Assembly: GCA_003165315.1 (NCBI GenBank)
Contig: PLSX01000173.1
Span: 1-32,047 of the forward strand
Length of the DNA: 32,047 nt
Direction of reading: 5' to 3'
From: Acidobacteriota bacterium
Lineage (GTDB): Bacteria > Acidobacteriota > Terriglobia > UBA7540
Part shown: piece by piece, positions 9,772 through 18,933 of the stretch
How the letters are laid out: each line of letters opens with the position of its first letter
Position numbering within the stretch: position 1 is the first letter of the stretch
Notes under the pieces: generated by a model
Databases searched by the model: none
What the model was told of the DNA's origin: nothing
What the model saw: only the letters and a program-made list of their open reading frames with translations
Translations under genes and position numbers: made by a program

Positions 9772-11025
9772 CTACTCCGGTCGCGAAGGGACGTACGTAA
9801 ATCGTTCCTTAAATTTCAAGAACGGTAGCTCCAGGAATTGGTAGGATGCCATCGACAAGGCAACCGTCAACGCAAGACCCAGCAACGCGTACACCGGATA
9901 CAGCGTCATATGAAGTGGGCCGAGGACGTTGCGCACGAGGAGCAATGCCAAATAGTGATACACATAAAGCCCATAGGAAATTTTACCCAAATATACAAGC
10001 CGCAACCAACCCACCGCCCGAAAGCGTTCCATCTGCAGGCCGAGCATGGACCGAAACAGAAGAGCGCATGCGACCGCAACCAGGGGGAAACCCAACATTC
10101 CTCGCAGCGGGCTCGGGGCGACCCCCGGAGCAGCAACGCTGAGGAGGTCGGATGCTCCCATCAAGCCTCCCAGTCCAAGGATCACAAATAATAAACGCCC
10201 ACCCACAGAGATTGTCGGAACTCTTCCTTTCAAAACAAGTGAGATCAGAATACCGACGGCGATACCATCGATGCGGGTAAAAGTGTTGTATGAGAGCATC
10301 TGCATGGTGGTATGACCCGCCAGAAGAACAAACCGAGCTCCGGAAGCAACTACGAGTAACCCCGTAGCCACCAGCGCCAGGCGCGTAGTTGAAACTCTCC
10401 TGACCACCTGTGGCCAAAGCAGATAAAACTGCTCCTCCACCGAAACACTCCATAAGGGCAGGGCGACGGAAGCAGGCAGCCCATGCAGCGCACTAATCCA
10501 GTTTCCGCTCAAGAGGAGGAACGCCAGCGCGTAATGCCACGTAAAGACCTGTCCCGGCACGAACAACTGAAGGACAGAAGCCAGCGCAATAAAGAAAAAA
10601 TAAAGCGGCCATATTCGCAGGATTCGGCGCAGGTAGAAGGCTTTTACATCAAGGAAACCACGCTTCGCCTTCTCTCTCACCAGCAACTCGGTAATGAGGT
10701 AGGAGCTCAATACAAAAAACAGGTCGACACCGAAGTTGCCTGCTCCAAGAGCATCATAACCCAGGCGGATCAAGGCCGGACCCAGCGGAAATGCGGAATA
10801 ACGCAGAATTTCCGGCGGAAGGGCGTGAGGCTTCAGGTGATAAAAGAAGACTCCCAGAAACGCAAAAAAGCGTAATACATCCAGCTCCGGCCGATAGAAG
10901 CGTTCACCGTCTTTGACTTTTGACGGGGTGTTTCCGGTGGAATTCTGAATTTCGCTTTCTTTGATCATTTTGCCAGGTAAACTTTGTGTTGTGTGCGGGA
11001 ATCTTAGCTTTGATTTCTCGAGCAA
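9772..11025 (-). CDS. Acyltransferase family 3 membrane protein
   Basis: This 417-residue membrane acyltransferase of the AT3/OafA family is the second in the cluster. Its motifs are RPELDVLRFFAFLGVFFYHL (conserved Arg and His), GNFGVDLFFVLSSYLITELL, FYLRRILRIWPLY and PLWSVSVEEQFYLLWPQ, followed by multiple hydrophobic segments. A charged N-terminal tail of about 45 residues precedes the domain. The start is uncertain: the frame opens at TTG 11025 without a clear ribosome-binding site, and ATG 10968 (MIKESEIQ) would shorten the tail by 19 residues. It probably O-acylates a sugar residue of the glycan made by neighbouring enzymes. Two different copies suggest two acylated positions. Confidence 0.9.
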   Translation of the reverse strand: MLEKSKLRFPHTTQSLPGKMIKESEIQNSTGNTPSKVKDGERFYRPELDVLRFFAFLGVFFYHLKPHALPPEILRYSAFPLGPALIRLGYDALGAGNFGVDLFFVLSSYLITELLVREKAKRGFLDVKAFYLRRILRIWPLYFFFIALASVLQLFVPGQVFTWHYALAFLLLSGNWISALHGLPASVALPLWSVSVEEQFYLLWPQVVRRVSTTRLALVATGLLVVASGARFVLLAGHTTMQMLSYNTFTRIDGIAVGILISLVLKGRVPTISVGGRLLFVILGLGGLMGASDLLSVAAPGVAPSPLRGMLGFPLVAVACALLFRSMLGLQMERFRAVGWLRLVYLGKISYGLYVYHYLALLLVRNVLGPLHMTLYPVYALLGLALTVALSMASYQFLELPFLKFKERFTYVPSRPE

Positions 11026-11082
11026 TCTTTTGGATTAGGGTCCCGACCGCCAACGGGCGCTCCAATGCGCACGAGAATCGAT

Positions 11083-12186
11083 TTAAGATGAAGCGGCTCG
11101 CTTGAGCAATAATTCGTCATGCCGCCGCCACTTCCCTTCCTTTCCTCGATAACCGTCTGTCAGTCCCTCCAAAATTGCTTTTGCTGCCAAAGGTCTTCGG
11201 CGGAAGAGGTTCTTCAGGATTCGGGCTGAAACCAGGGGCAGATTGACAAGATGGAACAGCACCTTCCATCCGAAGGGCAACACGGCGTTAGCCACCAGCA
11301 GCCGGCTGCGCTCCGTATAGTAATAAGCGATGGGATTCTCCGTACCTCCAGAGCTACGTGCATTCTTATGGTAGACCACCGCCTTCCGGGCGATGACCGC
11401 GTGATGGCCTGACCGCGCAGCGTGGTACTGGAGTTCGGCCCCCTCATTGTACATAAAAAGGCCTTCGCGGAAGTAATTACCCGTGGCCGCATGAATGGCC
11501 CGAAGCACATCGGCACGCATCATCATGGCCCCGCCGTGGGCGCAATCGGATGGCCAATAATCCTTGTCCGTCTCCGGCGGAGGTAAGTGCCAATTCACTA
11601 GAGGGAAGAAGAATTGCCGGTTCATGGAGATTCTGCCGTTAAAGAAGGGATGCTTCCCCGATTCATCAAACATCACGGCTCCAACGATTCCCTCACCACT
11701 CTCCTTCGCCGCCGTCATCAAGCTGGAAAGACAGTCCGGCTCAAGCGTTGCGTCATTATTAATCAGGAACACGTAATCCAGGGGATGGCTGCGGTTTAGA
11801 GCGTAATCGATGACCGAATTGCATCCACCCGTGAAACCTGTATTCTCCTCGTTACAGATCAGGACGAGGCGGTCTGGAGATTTCACGCCTAGCAGTTTCG
11901 CTTCCGTCTCCCCTTCACCTCCCCCGCGCGCCGTCTTGCCCGCGTATTCGACAAATCCCGAGGTTTCAGAGAGATTGCTTTTAGCCCAGGCCCGAATCCG
12001 TTCCGCTGAGTTATTCAACGAATGATTATCCAGAACGATGATAACGAAATTGGGATAATCCTGCCGGCGAAGGGACTCGACGCATTCCAGCGTATCGCGC
12101 CATCCGTTCCAGTTAAGGACGCAAATTCCCACGCTTGGTGAGGGCTCGGCGGTTACTGGCGAGTGATTTTCCTGTCTGTCTTCCAT
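11083..12186 (-). CDS. Family 2 glycosyltransferase, rhamnosyltransferase-like
   Basis: This 367-residue GT-A enzyme starts from the ATG at 12186. Motifs: VGICVLNWNGWRDTLECVESL, IIVLDNHSLNNS (an atypical version of the usual DNxSxDGS), NTGFTGGCNSVI, the metal motif FLINNDATLEPD, GGAMMMRADVLRAI and the acceptor segment FREGLFMYNEGAELQYHAARSG. A charged insert of ~30 residues (rich in Gly, Glu, Thr) lies between the DNHS and NTGF motifs. The frame stays open to 12636, inside the flippase gene, but upstream of 12186 it encodes nothing family-like. ATG 12186 has an AGGGG box and begins 29 bases after the flippase stop. It probably adds one sugar to the lipid-linked glycan. Confidence 0.9.
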   Translation of the reverse strand: MEDRQENHSPVTAEPSPSVGICVLNWNGWRDTLECVESLRRQDYPNFVIIVLDNHSLNNSAERIRAWAKSNLSETSGFVEYAGKTARGGGEGETEAKLLGVKSPDRLVLICNEENTGFTGGCNSVIDYALNRSHPLDYVFLINNDATLEPDCLSSLMTAAKESGEGIVGAVMFDESGKHPFFNGRISMNRQFFFPLVNWHLPPPETDKDYWPSDCAHGGAMMMRADVLRAIHAATGNYFREGLFMYNEGAELQYHAARSGHHAVIARKAVVYHKNARSSGGTENPIAYYYTERSRLLVANAVLPFGWKVLFHLVNLPLVSARILKNLFRRRPLAAKAILEGLTDGYRGKEGKWRRHDELLLKRAASS

Positions 12187-12215
12187 CCGTTCGATCCCCT
12201 GATTATTCGCAAAAG

Positions 12216-13748
12216 CTATAGAGATGCCGGCCGCGCCCTCGGCGAGTCCGTTTGTGCCAGCACCTTGCGAGCGTAAATAAAAAGAAGAGTATTTCCGATG
12301 AGTGCCATCACCGAGGCAGCCCAAATGACACCGGTAATCCCGAATATCCTGGCTGCAAGGATCTTCAGGAGGGCCGCCACGATCCCCTGGGCCAACCAGA
12401 CCGCCACTTGAAATTTCATTTTGTTGATTCCCGACAAGAAGGTGCTGATGGGGTTGTAAAATATCAGCATCATCGCGTAGGCAGCCATGCCAGCAAGCAA
12501 CATCCAGGAGGGGTGAACCTGCGGCCCCACCCAAATACGCACGATGAATTTTCCAAACGCCGCCAGGCCCAGAACCACCGGACCAAAAACCAGCACACTG
12601 TACCCGAGCGAATGCAGAAAGGTCGACTTCACCCACTTCGAGTCGCCACGGGCATAGGCTTCTCCGTAAGCAGGCCAGAGCGGAAAGACAAACATACTCG
12701 CCACTGAAATCACCAGGAGAAACGGCCTGATGGGAACGGAGTATTGGGTTACAGCTTCGGGACTAAGGACCTGGGTGATGATGATGTAGTCGAGAGGCAG
12801 AGTAAGGATGCCGCAAATCTGTAGCAAAAAGAACATGACACCGGTACCCAGGATTTTCCGGGCAGCGCCGGAATCCCAATACGTCCACTTCGGGAAAAGC
12901 TCGCGACGGGCAAATCCGAACTCCTGCACCCAATTACCCAAAACGCCCAGAATTCCTCCGCCCAGGATGGCCAGAATCAGCCAGGGCAAGCCGCCGCTCC
13001 GGTGCATAACGAGGATCAAGCAACCCAATCCTGACAAGTTGCCAATGATCGTCCAGAAATTTGACAAATATCCTTCCTGGTACCCGGTTTGAACCCGTTG
13101 GACAACATCCAAGGGAACGTTTGACAGGAAACAAATCAGAAACACTATAACGGCCGGTCCCGCTTCATGGACAGCAATGGGGGAGGAAACATTGAAGACC
13201 CTCCGCCAGGGGATAAAGGGATAAACAGAGGCGAAAATGGCCAGAAATAGCGTGGTGATCCCGAGCAGTACAAAGAAGGCACTGGAAACATACCGGTGCA
13301 CAGCCTCCACGTCGTCCTTGCCGCGGGCTTCCGCAATCGCATTCAGAAGTCCGTTTCCAATCCCCAAGTCGGCGAAGAACAACAAGGACACAATAGAAGT
13401 AACGGACATCCACAAGCCGTAGCGCTCGGTGCCGAGATATCGAAGGGTCAAGCGAACGGTGAGGAGGGAGGTAAAGACGGTCACTGCCCGCCCCATCACT
13501 GAAGCGAGGGTGGTCAGCGCTGCACGCCGATAGCGCTCCCGGGACCGTCCTTCGTCATGAGAGATATCGAACGGCTTTAGCCTCAACAGGTCCTTTAAAC
13601 CGCGTACACGATCCAAAATGACCTGAAGATTGAATACCCCGCCAAAGCCCGTGCCCGGCGACACCGCTTGCGGCAACCCTTCCGCCAAGGCAATGCTGGG
13701 GGGTTCAGAAACCGGCACCGACTCTTTTAACTGGGCATTATCTGACAT
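12216..13748 (-). CDS. Wzx-like polysaccharide flippase
   Basis: This 510-residue polytopic membrane protein of the MOP/polysaccharide-transport (Wzx, MurJ-like) superfamily flips undecaprenyl-linked oligosaccharides across the inner membrane. The family signature after the first helices is seen: LTVRLTLRYLGTERYGLWMSVTSIVSLLFFADLGIGNGLLNAIAEARG at roughly residues 97-143. About 12-14 hydrophobic segments follow, ending in a short basic tail. An unusual ~65-residue hydrophilic N-terminal extension, Pro/Ser-rich at first, precedes the first helix. The ATG at 13748 overlaps the preceding GT2 gene by 11 bases. Its presence indicates a Wzx/Wzy-type rather than ABC-transporter export route. Confidence 0.92.
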   Translation of the reverse strand: MSDNAQLKESVPVSEPPSIALAEGLPQAVSPGTGFGGVFNLQVILDRVRGLKDLLRLKPFDISHDEGRSRERYRRAALTTLASVMGRAVTVFTSLLTVRLTLRYLGTERYGLWMSVTSIVSLLFFADLGIGNGLLNAIAEARGKDDVEAVHRYVSSAFFVLLGITTLFLAIFASVYPFIPWRRVFNVSSPIAVHEAGPAVIVFLICFLSNVPLDVVQRVQTGYQEGYLSNFWTIIGNLSGLGCLILVMHRSGGLPWLILAILGGGILGVLGNWVQEFGFARRELFPKWTYWDSGAARKILGTGVMFFLLQICGILTLPLDYIIITQVLSPEAVTQYSVPIRPFLLVISVASMFVFPLWPAYGEAYARGDSKWVKSTFLHSLGYSVLVFGPVVLGLAAFGKFIVRIWVGPQVHPSWMLLAGMAAYAMMLIFYNPISTFLSGINKMKFQVAVWLAQGIVAALLKILAARIFGITGVIWAASVMALIGNTLLFIYARKVLAQTDSPRARPASL

Positions 13749-14721
13749 TGCTTGCGATGCTTTCTTTTGCTTCCTGATGCCGTGACCTGCTGCGTTTGTA
13801 ACTTGCTTGAGCCTTCATCGCCACACAAGAATAGAGTAGCTCATATGCAACCCTGGGCAATTGGACATGAGAATCCAAAACCGGCGTCAACGGAGACAAC
13901 AAAGGGGCAACGACCTTTGCCACGGCCATCTTCAGGTTGTGCTTCAGCACCTCGCGCTTTGCATTCGGGGCTTGATGTCTCAGGAATTGACCAGCTTCCG
14001 TGGCGTCAAAATACTCCCTGGCGAGATAAATCATCTCCTGACGGCGGCAAGCGTCAGCGTAAGACATGCGCTTTAAATGATATCCGATGGCCTCAGGATT
14101 ATAGAGGGTGTGCAAGCCTTTCTTGGTCAACCGGTAGCCAAGTTCTGTGTCTTCAAATCCGTAGGTCCGAAAGTTTTCATCAAACAGGCCCTCCCTTAAG
14201 AGGAAGTCCCTTTTGAGACTCATATTGCAAGAATAGAAGCAACTGATGCCCACCTCTTTCCCTGGCACTAGGAACCCATAGCCAAAAAGTTTGTAGAGCC
14301 CCATCCATTCCATGAAAGGCGTCGGATTCACTTCCGGAGACCAGCTCACATGGCCCAGAATGGCAAAATTATCCTCAGGGTACTTCCGGTTCCAGGAAAT
14401 GTGCTCGGCCACCAGGGTCGGCGCAGGAATGATGTCATCGTCCCCCAATAGGATCAAAGTTCCATGGGCTTCCCGGATCCCGTAGTTGCGAGCAGCCGCT
14501 TGCCCCTTGTTTTGCTGGACAAGGCATCGAACCTTCAGCGACGACGTCGCACTGAAACCTTCAACCGCCTCTCCCGTTCCGTCTGTGGAGCCATCGTCGA
14601 TGACAAGGATTTCCAGGATCTCCCCACGTGCCGTCTGAAGTTCATAGCCCTTGAGAGTCCTAAGCAAAATATCCTTACGGTTATACGTGGGAATAATGAT
14701 ACTCAGTTGGGGTGTCAGCAA
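13738..14721 (-). CDS. Family 2 glycosyltransferase
   Basis: This 327-residue GT-A glycosyltransferase shows LSIIIPTYNRKDILLRTLKGY, VIDDGSTDGTGEAV, NKGQAAARNYGIREA, the DDD metal motif in LILLGDDDIIPAP, and the late acceptor segment LFDENFRTYGFEDTELGYRL with the ED pair typical of chondroitin-synthase-like GT2 enzymes. The start is TTG at 14721. A GGGAGGTGA ribosome-binding site lies at ideal distance inside the end of the methyltransferase gene, and the start codon overlaps that gene's TGA by seven bases, so the two should be translated as a coupled pair. It also overlaps the flippase gene by 11 bases at its 3' end. Confidence 0.92.
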   Translation of the reverse strand: MLTPQLSIIIPTYNRKDILLRTLKGYELQTARGEILEILVIDDGSTDGTGEAVEGFSATSSLKVRCLVQQNKGQAAARNYGIREAHGTLILLGDDDIIPAPTLVAEHISWNRKYPEDNFAILGHVSWSPEVNPTPFMEWMGLYKLFGYGFLVPGKEVGISCFYSCNMSLKRDFLLREGLFDENFRTYGFEDTELGYRLTKKGLHTLYNPEAIGYHLKRMSYADACRRQEMIYLAREYFDATEAGQFLRHQAPNAKREVLKHNLKMAVAKVVAPLLSPLTPVLDSHVQLPRVAYELLYSCVAMKAQASYKRSRSRHQEAKESIASNVR

Positions 14722-15446
14722 GCGGGCTCACCTCCCACTGGCGCCTTTCTTGTCACCACAACAATCAACCGATAATACGGAGAGCGGTCGGCTAGCCGCA
14801 GCAATGCCTCAACGGGGCGGGGAGCCACCGTCAGAAGAATCCCCAAAAGACCTTTGGCAATGCGTGACATCTCCCTGCGATTGACCCATTCGTGGAACCT
14901 GAGATTCTCATTTCCCAAACACTCCACCGACCATTCCGCCGTCAAACCATCGAAAAGAGTACGGTCTGGAAACGGATAGAGCATGTGTTCCTCAAGCCAG
15001 ACATAGGGCGCAATCCCATGTTTCTTGAGATCATCGCGGAAATTCCGGTCGCTCTCATAGGCGGACGGCCCGGAGGGAAACCCAAAGAGGGCGACTTCCC
15101 TTGTTACCCGTAGTGCTTCCTGCACCACAGCAGGTCGAAACTCGGGTGGCACGTGCTCAAGAACATCGGATGCGACGACCGCCAGGAAGGCCGCATCGGC
15201 GAATGGAAGTTTAGTGGCCGAGCAGCGGACGGGCAGCATGGGCTTCCTGGGAATCTGGGGAAATTCCAGGTCGCACCCTACAAAAGGGTGCCGATAGAAT
15301 GCGGCAAGCCCAAAATAGCCTGATCCGATGTCCAACAGCAACCCGCCGGAAGACATCCGGTCCTTAAGGATACGCAGAATGGGGAAGTATCGAACCGCCC
15401 AACCGAGCAGCAGAACGGGAAAGTGACGAGCGACCCATTTAAGCAA
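14715..15446 (-). CDS. Class I SAM-dependent methyltransferase
   Basis: This 243-residue Rossmann-fold methyltransferase has a motif I at LLLDIGSGYFGLA (residues ~36-48), an acidic motif II in VGCDLEF, a motif III-like LPFADAAFLAVVASDVLEHVPPEFR segment, and a post-domain tail of about 110 residues. The SAM-binding features place it in the Methyltransf_11-like group; it probably methylates a sugar hydroxyl or the glycan end. The start is TTG at 15446, preceded by AAAGGA at nine-base spacing. It is the first gene of the minus-strand glycan cluster and overlaps the following GT2 gene. The 130-base gap behind it separates the cluster from the anchor-D lipoprotein gene and may hold the cluster promoter. 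Confidence 0.88.
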   Translation of the reverse strand: MLKWVARHFPVLLLGWAVRYFPILRILKDRMSSGGLLLDIGSGYFGLAAFYRHPFVGCDLEFPQIPRKPMLPVRCSATKLPFADAAFLAVVASDVLEHVPPEFRPAVVQEALRVTREVALFGFPSGPSAYESDRNFRDDLKKHGIAPYVWLEEHMLYPFPDRTLFDGLTAEWSVECLGNENLRFHEWVNRREMSRIAKGLLGILLTVAPRPVEALLRLADRSPYYRLIVVVTRKAPVGGEPAC

Positions 15447-15576
15447 TCAACACAATCCTTTTGGCTATCCCAGCCCATGGCTTGGCACTCTCAGCCCTGG
15501 GACACTGCCTTTCTCGTGTCAAAGGCTTTTGTAGCCATTTGCCGGCGCCTGGCGTGGAACCATCTTCCTTCCACGT

Positions 15577-18500
15577 TCAAGGCAACAGGCCATAGACGTC
15601 AATTTGCGCTGCGCCGCCCACGTATACCTTCCCGTTGGCCACGGTGGGAATCGCAAATTTCACTGGCATACCCGCACGGTCAACTCCGTAAGCCGCTAGG
15701 TTACTATTATATAACTGATTGGCGATATTATTGGCATCGAACGCGTACAGGATGCCGGGCCCTCCAGAGCCGTAGCCGGTGGTTAGCAAGAACCACAGAA
15801 CGGCGTTGCTGGTGCCATTTGAAGTAATTACGGCAACGTCATCCGGATATCCGCCAAACTCATCCGTTGATGGCACCGCCGTCTGCGCCACACCGTTTTG
15901 TAGTGGGAATTGATAAAGGTAGTCGCCAATTTCCTGAAGGTAAAGGTTGCCGTTCCAATAACTGACGCCATCGATGAGCTCATCACTAAGCCCCGGAATA
16001 ATCTGCAATGCTCCGGCATCGTTAGCCTGAAGATGACCCAGATTGTCCCGATTCAAGACCCAGACTCGTCCGTCCTTTCCTCCCATCACCAGTAGGTGGG
16101 GATTCGTGCCGGGCTGATCCGGCAGAATCAGGGCTGGCGATGATCCGAGATCAAGATCGTCCTTCGTCAGGATTGCTTGATTAAAAGGGGTAAAGTAGTC
16201 CACAATCTGAAACTGGCCGGACTGAACTTGCAGTTTCAGCACGCTTTCACCGTAATCAATTCCGCCCTTATTGACATCAAAGGTGCCGTTGGAGGTGACC
16301 ACGTAGACGTAGCCCGCCTCGTCCGCGGAGATGCCGCCACCCCCTTGCCATATGGCCCCTTCCTCTCCGTTGGGAGTGATATTCAAGACCGCTACCTGCT
16401 GAAGCGTTGTCGCGTTGTAGGCCATCAACCAGCCATGGTAGGGATCGTTATCGCCGTGAGATCCAAAGCCTATATAGACATTCCCATTCAGCAAAAGCAG
16501 GCCCGGGCGTTGGAGGTGCCTCAGCGCTCCAAACGTAACGGTGCCGCCGACGTTGTCATACCCGGTGCCAGGAACGCTGGCGGCAATAATCACGGGCCCG
16601 CCGAACTTCTCCGCCCCCGTTGTGATGTCCAGCGCATGCAGGCGATAGCAATATTCATACGAACCGTTCGACGTGCAGGGGACAGAACCCAGTGGTTCCC
16701 GCGTCTTGGCCGTCACATAGAGAGTGCCGGTGCCGGGGTCGATGACGGGAGTTGATGTGATTCCGACCTCGGGGTTGATGTCAGTAAATATGCCTGGATA
16801 CACATCCGCCGACGGCACGGACGTGACCCCGGCCGCGGAATTCAAGAAGCTGACCTGCCAAAGCGGAGTTGTGGTCAGTCCATCTGCATCGAAGGCATAG
16901 ACGCTGTCATGCTGAGTTGCCACGAAAACGACGTTGTGTGAACCCTGGCTTGGGATCGTTACGTTTTGCACGTAGAGCGGCTGAGCATAGACTTGCCCAT
17001 CAACGGGAAGTGAAAACAGTTTGCCGAATTGGCCCACAGCCACGTTGGAAGGGGTCAACGTGGTTTCCTGAATGTTCTGGCCTGAGCGGGTATTGTCATA
17101 GCGCTGGGTATAAACACCTGTAAGTTGAGTGCCCCCGGTGCCCGTCAGGCTGCTCGTTTGCGGACTATTGGCGGCGTTATCCACGATGCTCAGCGTGGCA
17201 CTGCGAGCTCCCGTCGCGGCCGGCGTAAATGTCACGCTGACAGCGCAGGTGGCGTTGGGCGCCAGGGTAGCGCCAGTGCAACTATCGGCGCCCATGGCAA
17301 AGTCGCCAGCATTGGTTCCGCCGATTGTGAGCGTAGAGATGATGAGTGGCACCGGGCTTGTGTTGGTCACAATTTCCGATTGGGCGAGACTCGTCGTGTT
17401 CACCACCTGACTGCTGAATGTCATGATCGCGGCGGACAGACTGACCACGGGCAACGCCCCTGTTCCACTAACGCCTATCACCTGGGGGCTGGTGGAAACG
17501 TTATCCGCGAAACTCAAAGAAGCGCTGCGAATCCCCAACCCTGAAGGTGTAAACGTCATGGTCACCGCACAGGTGCTGTTGGGAATTAACGTGGCTCCCG
17601 TACAGGTATCAGCGCTTTTGGCAAAATCGCCAGCGTTTGTTCCCCCCAACTTGACAGTCGTAACGGTCACGTTTGTCGTGCCGTTGCTGGTCACTGTCTC
17701 CGTTAGAGGGGAACTCTGCGTGCTCAGAAGCTGATAGCTAAAACCCAAATTTGGTGCAGAAAAGCTCACGCCGGGTCCCAGTCCGGTTCCGCCTAAGGTC
17801 ACGGACTGAGGATTGCCGGGCCCGTTGTCATTGAAATTCAGCGCGGCGCTGCGGCTTCCTGGCAAGGAAGGCGTGAAGATTATGCTGACTGTGCAAGTGC
17901 TGTTGGGAGTAACAGTCGAACCCGTACAGGTGTCGGTGCTCTTGGTAAAGTCGCCTGGATTCGTGCCTCCCACGGTCACCGTGGAAATGGTGAGGTTCAA
18001 GTTACCGGTGTTGGTCACTGTCTCCGTCTGGGCAGCGCTCGACGCGAACTGAGCTACGTTACCGAAGCTTAAGCTCGTGGAGGACAAGACCGCCTCGGGC
18101 CCCTCTCCGGTTCCGCTTAAGTTCACAACCTGAGGACTGTTGTCGCCATTGTCAGTAAAGCTCAACGTGGCGCTAAGAGCTCCCGGCGCGGCGGGCGTAA
18201 ATTGGATGCCAACCGCACAAGTGCTGTTGGGCGTGACGGTGGCCCCTGTACACGTGTCAGTGCTCTTGGCAAAGTCACCTGCGTTCGTGCCCCCCAGCGC
18301 GACGGCGGAGATGATGAGGTTCGCCGAACCAGTATTAGTAACCGTCTCGACCTGGGCAGCACTCGGGGCGTTGACGGGCAGGTTGCTAAAACTCAGATTG
18401 GGGGAAGAAAAGCCCACTGTCGGCCCGATTGCCGTTCCATTTAAGCTCACGGTCTGAGGGCTGGTAGGAGCATTGTCGCTGAAAGTCAGTGAGGCGCTGC

Positions 18501-18933
18501 GGCTCCCCGTCGCCAACGGAGTGAATGTCACGCTGACCCTGCAGCTAGTATTGGGCAGGACCGCTGCTCCGGTGCAGGTGTCGGCCGCCTTGGCAAAGTC
18601 GCCGGCATTTGTTCCCCCAATGACGACCGAGGAGACGGTAAGATCCAGGATGCCGCTATTGGTCACCGTCAGCGTCTGGGCGGCGCTCGTTGTGCTTACC
18701 CCCTGGGTGGCGAACGTCAGGCTGCCCGAGGAAACTTGCGCCGTGACCTGCGCGCCTCCTGAAAGGGATCCCCCGCCTCCCCCGCATGCCACCCCAATCG
18801 CCATGGCCAATAGGGCAGCTGCGAGTCGTGCCTTCAACCCAAACTGCCCATAACTGCGCCGCCAAGATACCGTCTGACTTCCATTGGATTTCAAACCACA
18901 GAACAAGACAGTATCTAATTTTGGCCAAGTCAT
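15577..18933 (-). CDS. Exported choice-of-anchor-D repeat protein with PQQ-like beta-propeller
   Basis: This 1118-residue secreted or lipid-anchored protein begins with a hydrophobic segment at residues ~36-49 ending in IGVAC, a weak lipobox with Cys50, followed by a Gly-rich linker. Five tandem Ig-like repeats of ~102-104 residues (about 67-168, 174-276, 281-384, 389-492, 497-600) each contain GGTNAGDF, a DTCTGA...NSTC cysteine pair, FTP and a closing SPQ...GTG. This is the choice-of-anchor-D/ASPM-SPD-2-Hydin type. Residues ~604-1118 form a beta-propeller with blade signatures such as VFVATQHDSVYAFDADG, GTLYVTAKT, LMVMGGKDGRVWVLNRD-like sequence and NGKVYVGG. No catalytic motif is recognised. 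The likely role is extracellular adhesion or binding. The signal sequence starts late, so a start codon downstream of 18933 is possible. Confidence 0.9.
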   Translation of the reverse strand: MTWPKLDTVLFCGLKSNGSQTVSWRRSYGQFGLKARLAAALLAMAIGVACGGGGGSLSGGAQVTAQVSSGSLTFATQGVSTTSAAQTLTVTNSGILDLTVSSVVIGGTNAGDFAKAADTCTGAAVLPNTSCRVSVTFTPLATGSRSASLTFSDNAPTSPQTVSLNGTAIGPTVGFSSPNLSFSNLPVNAPSAAQVETVTNTGSANLIISAVALGGTNAGDFAKSTDTCTGATVTPNSTCAVGIQFTPAAPGALSATLSFTDNGDNSPQVVNLSGTGEGPEAVLSSTSLSFGNVAQFASSAAQTETVTNTGNLNLTISTVTVGGTNPGDFTKSTDTCTGSTVTPNSTCTVSIIFTPSLPGSRSAALNFNDNGPGNPQSVTLGGTGLGPGVSFSAPNLGFSYQLLSTQSSPLTETVTSNGTTNVTVTTVKLGGTNAGDFAKSADTCTGATLIPNSTCAVTMTFTPSGLGIRSASLSFADNVSTSPQVIGVSGTGALPVVSLSAAIMTFSSQVVNTTSLAQSEIVTNTSPVPLIISTLTIGGTNAGDFAMGADSCTGATLAPNATCAVSVTFTPAATGARSATLSIVDNAANSPQTSSLTGTGGTQLTGVYTQRYDNTRSGQNIQETTLTPSNVAVGQFGKLFSLPVDGQVYAQPLYVQNVTIPSQGSHNVVFVATQHDSVYAFDADGLTTTPLWQVSFLNSAAGVTSVPSADVYPGIFTDINPEVGITSTPVIDPGTGTLYVTAKTREPLGSVPCTSNGSYEYCYRLHALDITTGAEKFGGPVIIAASVPGTGYDNVGGTVTFGALRHLQRPGLLLLNGNVYIGFGSHGDNDPYHGWLMAYNATTLQQVAVLNITPNGEEGAIWQGGGGISADEAGYVYVVTSNGTFDVNKGGIDYGESVLKLQVQSGQFQIVDYFTPFNQAILTKDDLDLGSSPALILPDQPGTNPHLLVMGGKDGRVWVLNRDNLGHLQANDAGALQIIPGLSDELIDGVSYWNGNLYLQEIGDYLYQFPLQNGVAQTAVPSTDEFGGYPDDVAVITSNGTSNAVLWFLLTTGYGSGGPGILYAFDANNIANQLYNSNLAAYGVDRAGMPVKFAIPTVANGKVYVGGAAQIDVYGLLP

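Noticed and set aside
12187..12636. N-terminal extension of the GT2 gene into the flippase gene
   Set aside because: The extension has no family similarity, and ATG 12186 has its own ribosome-binding site just after the flippase stop.
17125..18853. Several plus-strand open frames with similar products (CALRAPGAAGVN, PVQVSVLLAKSP patterns)
   Set aside because: They are antisense readings of the five anchor-D repeats, which explains why they resemble each other.
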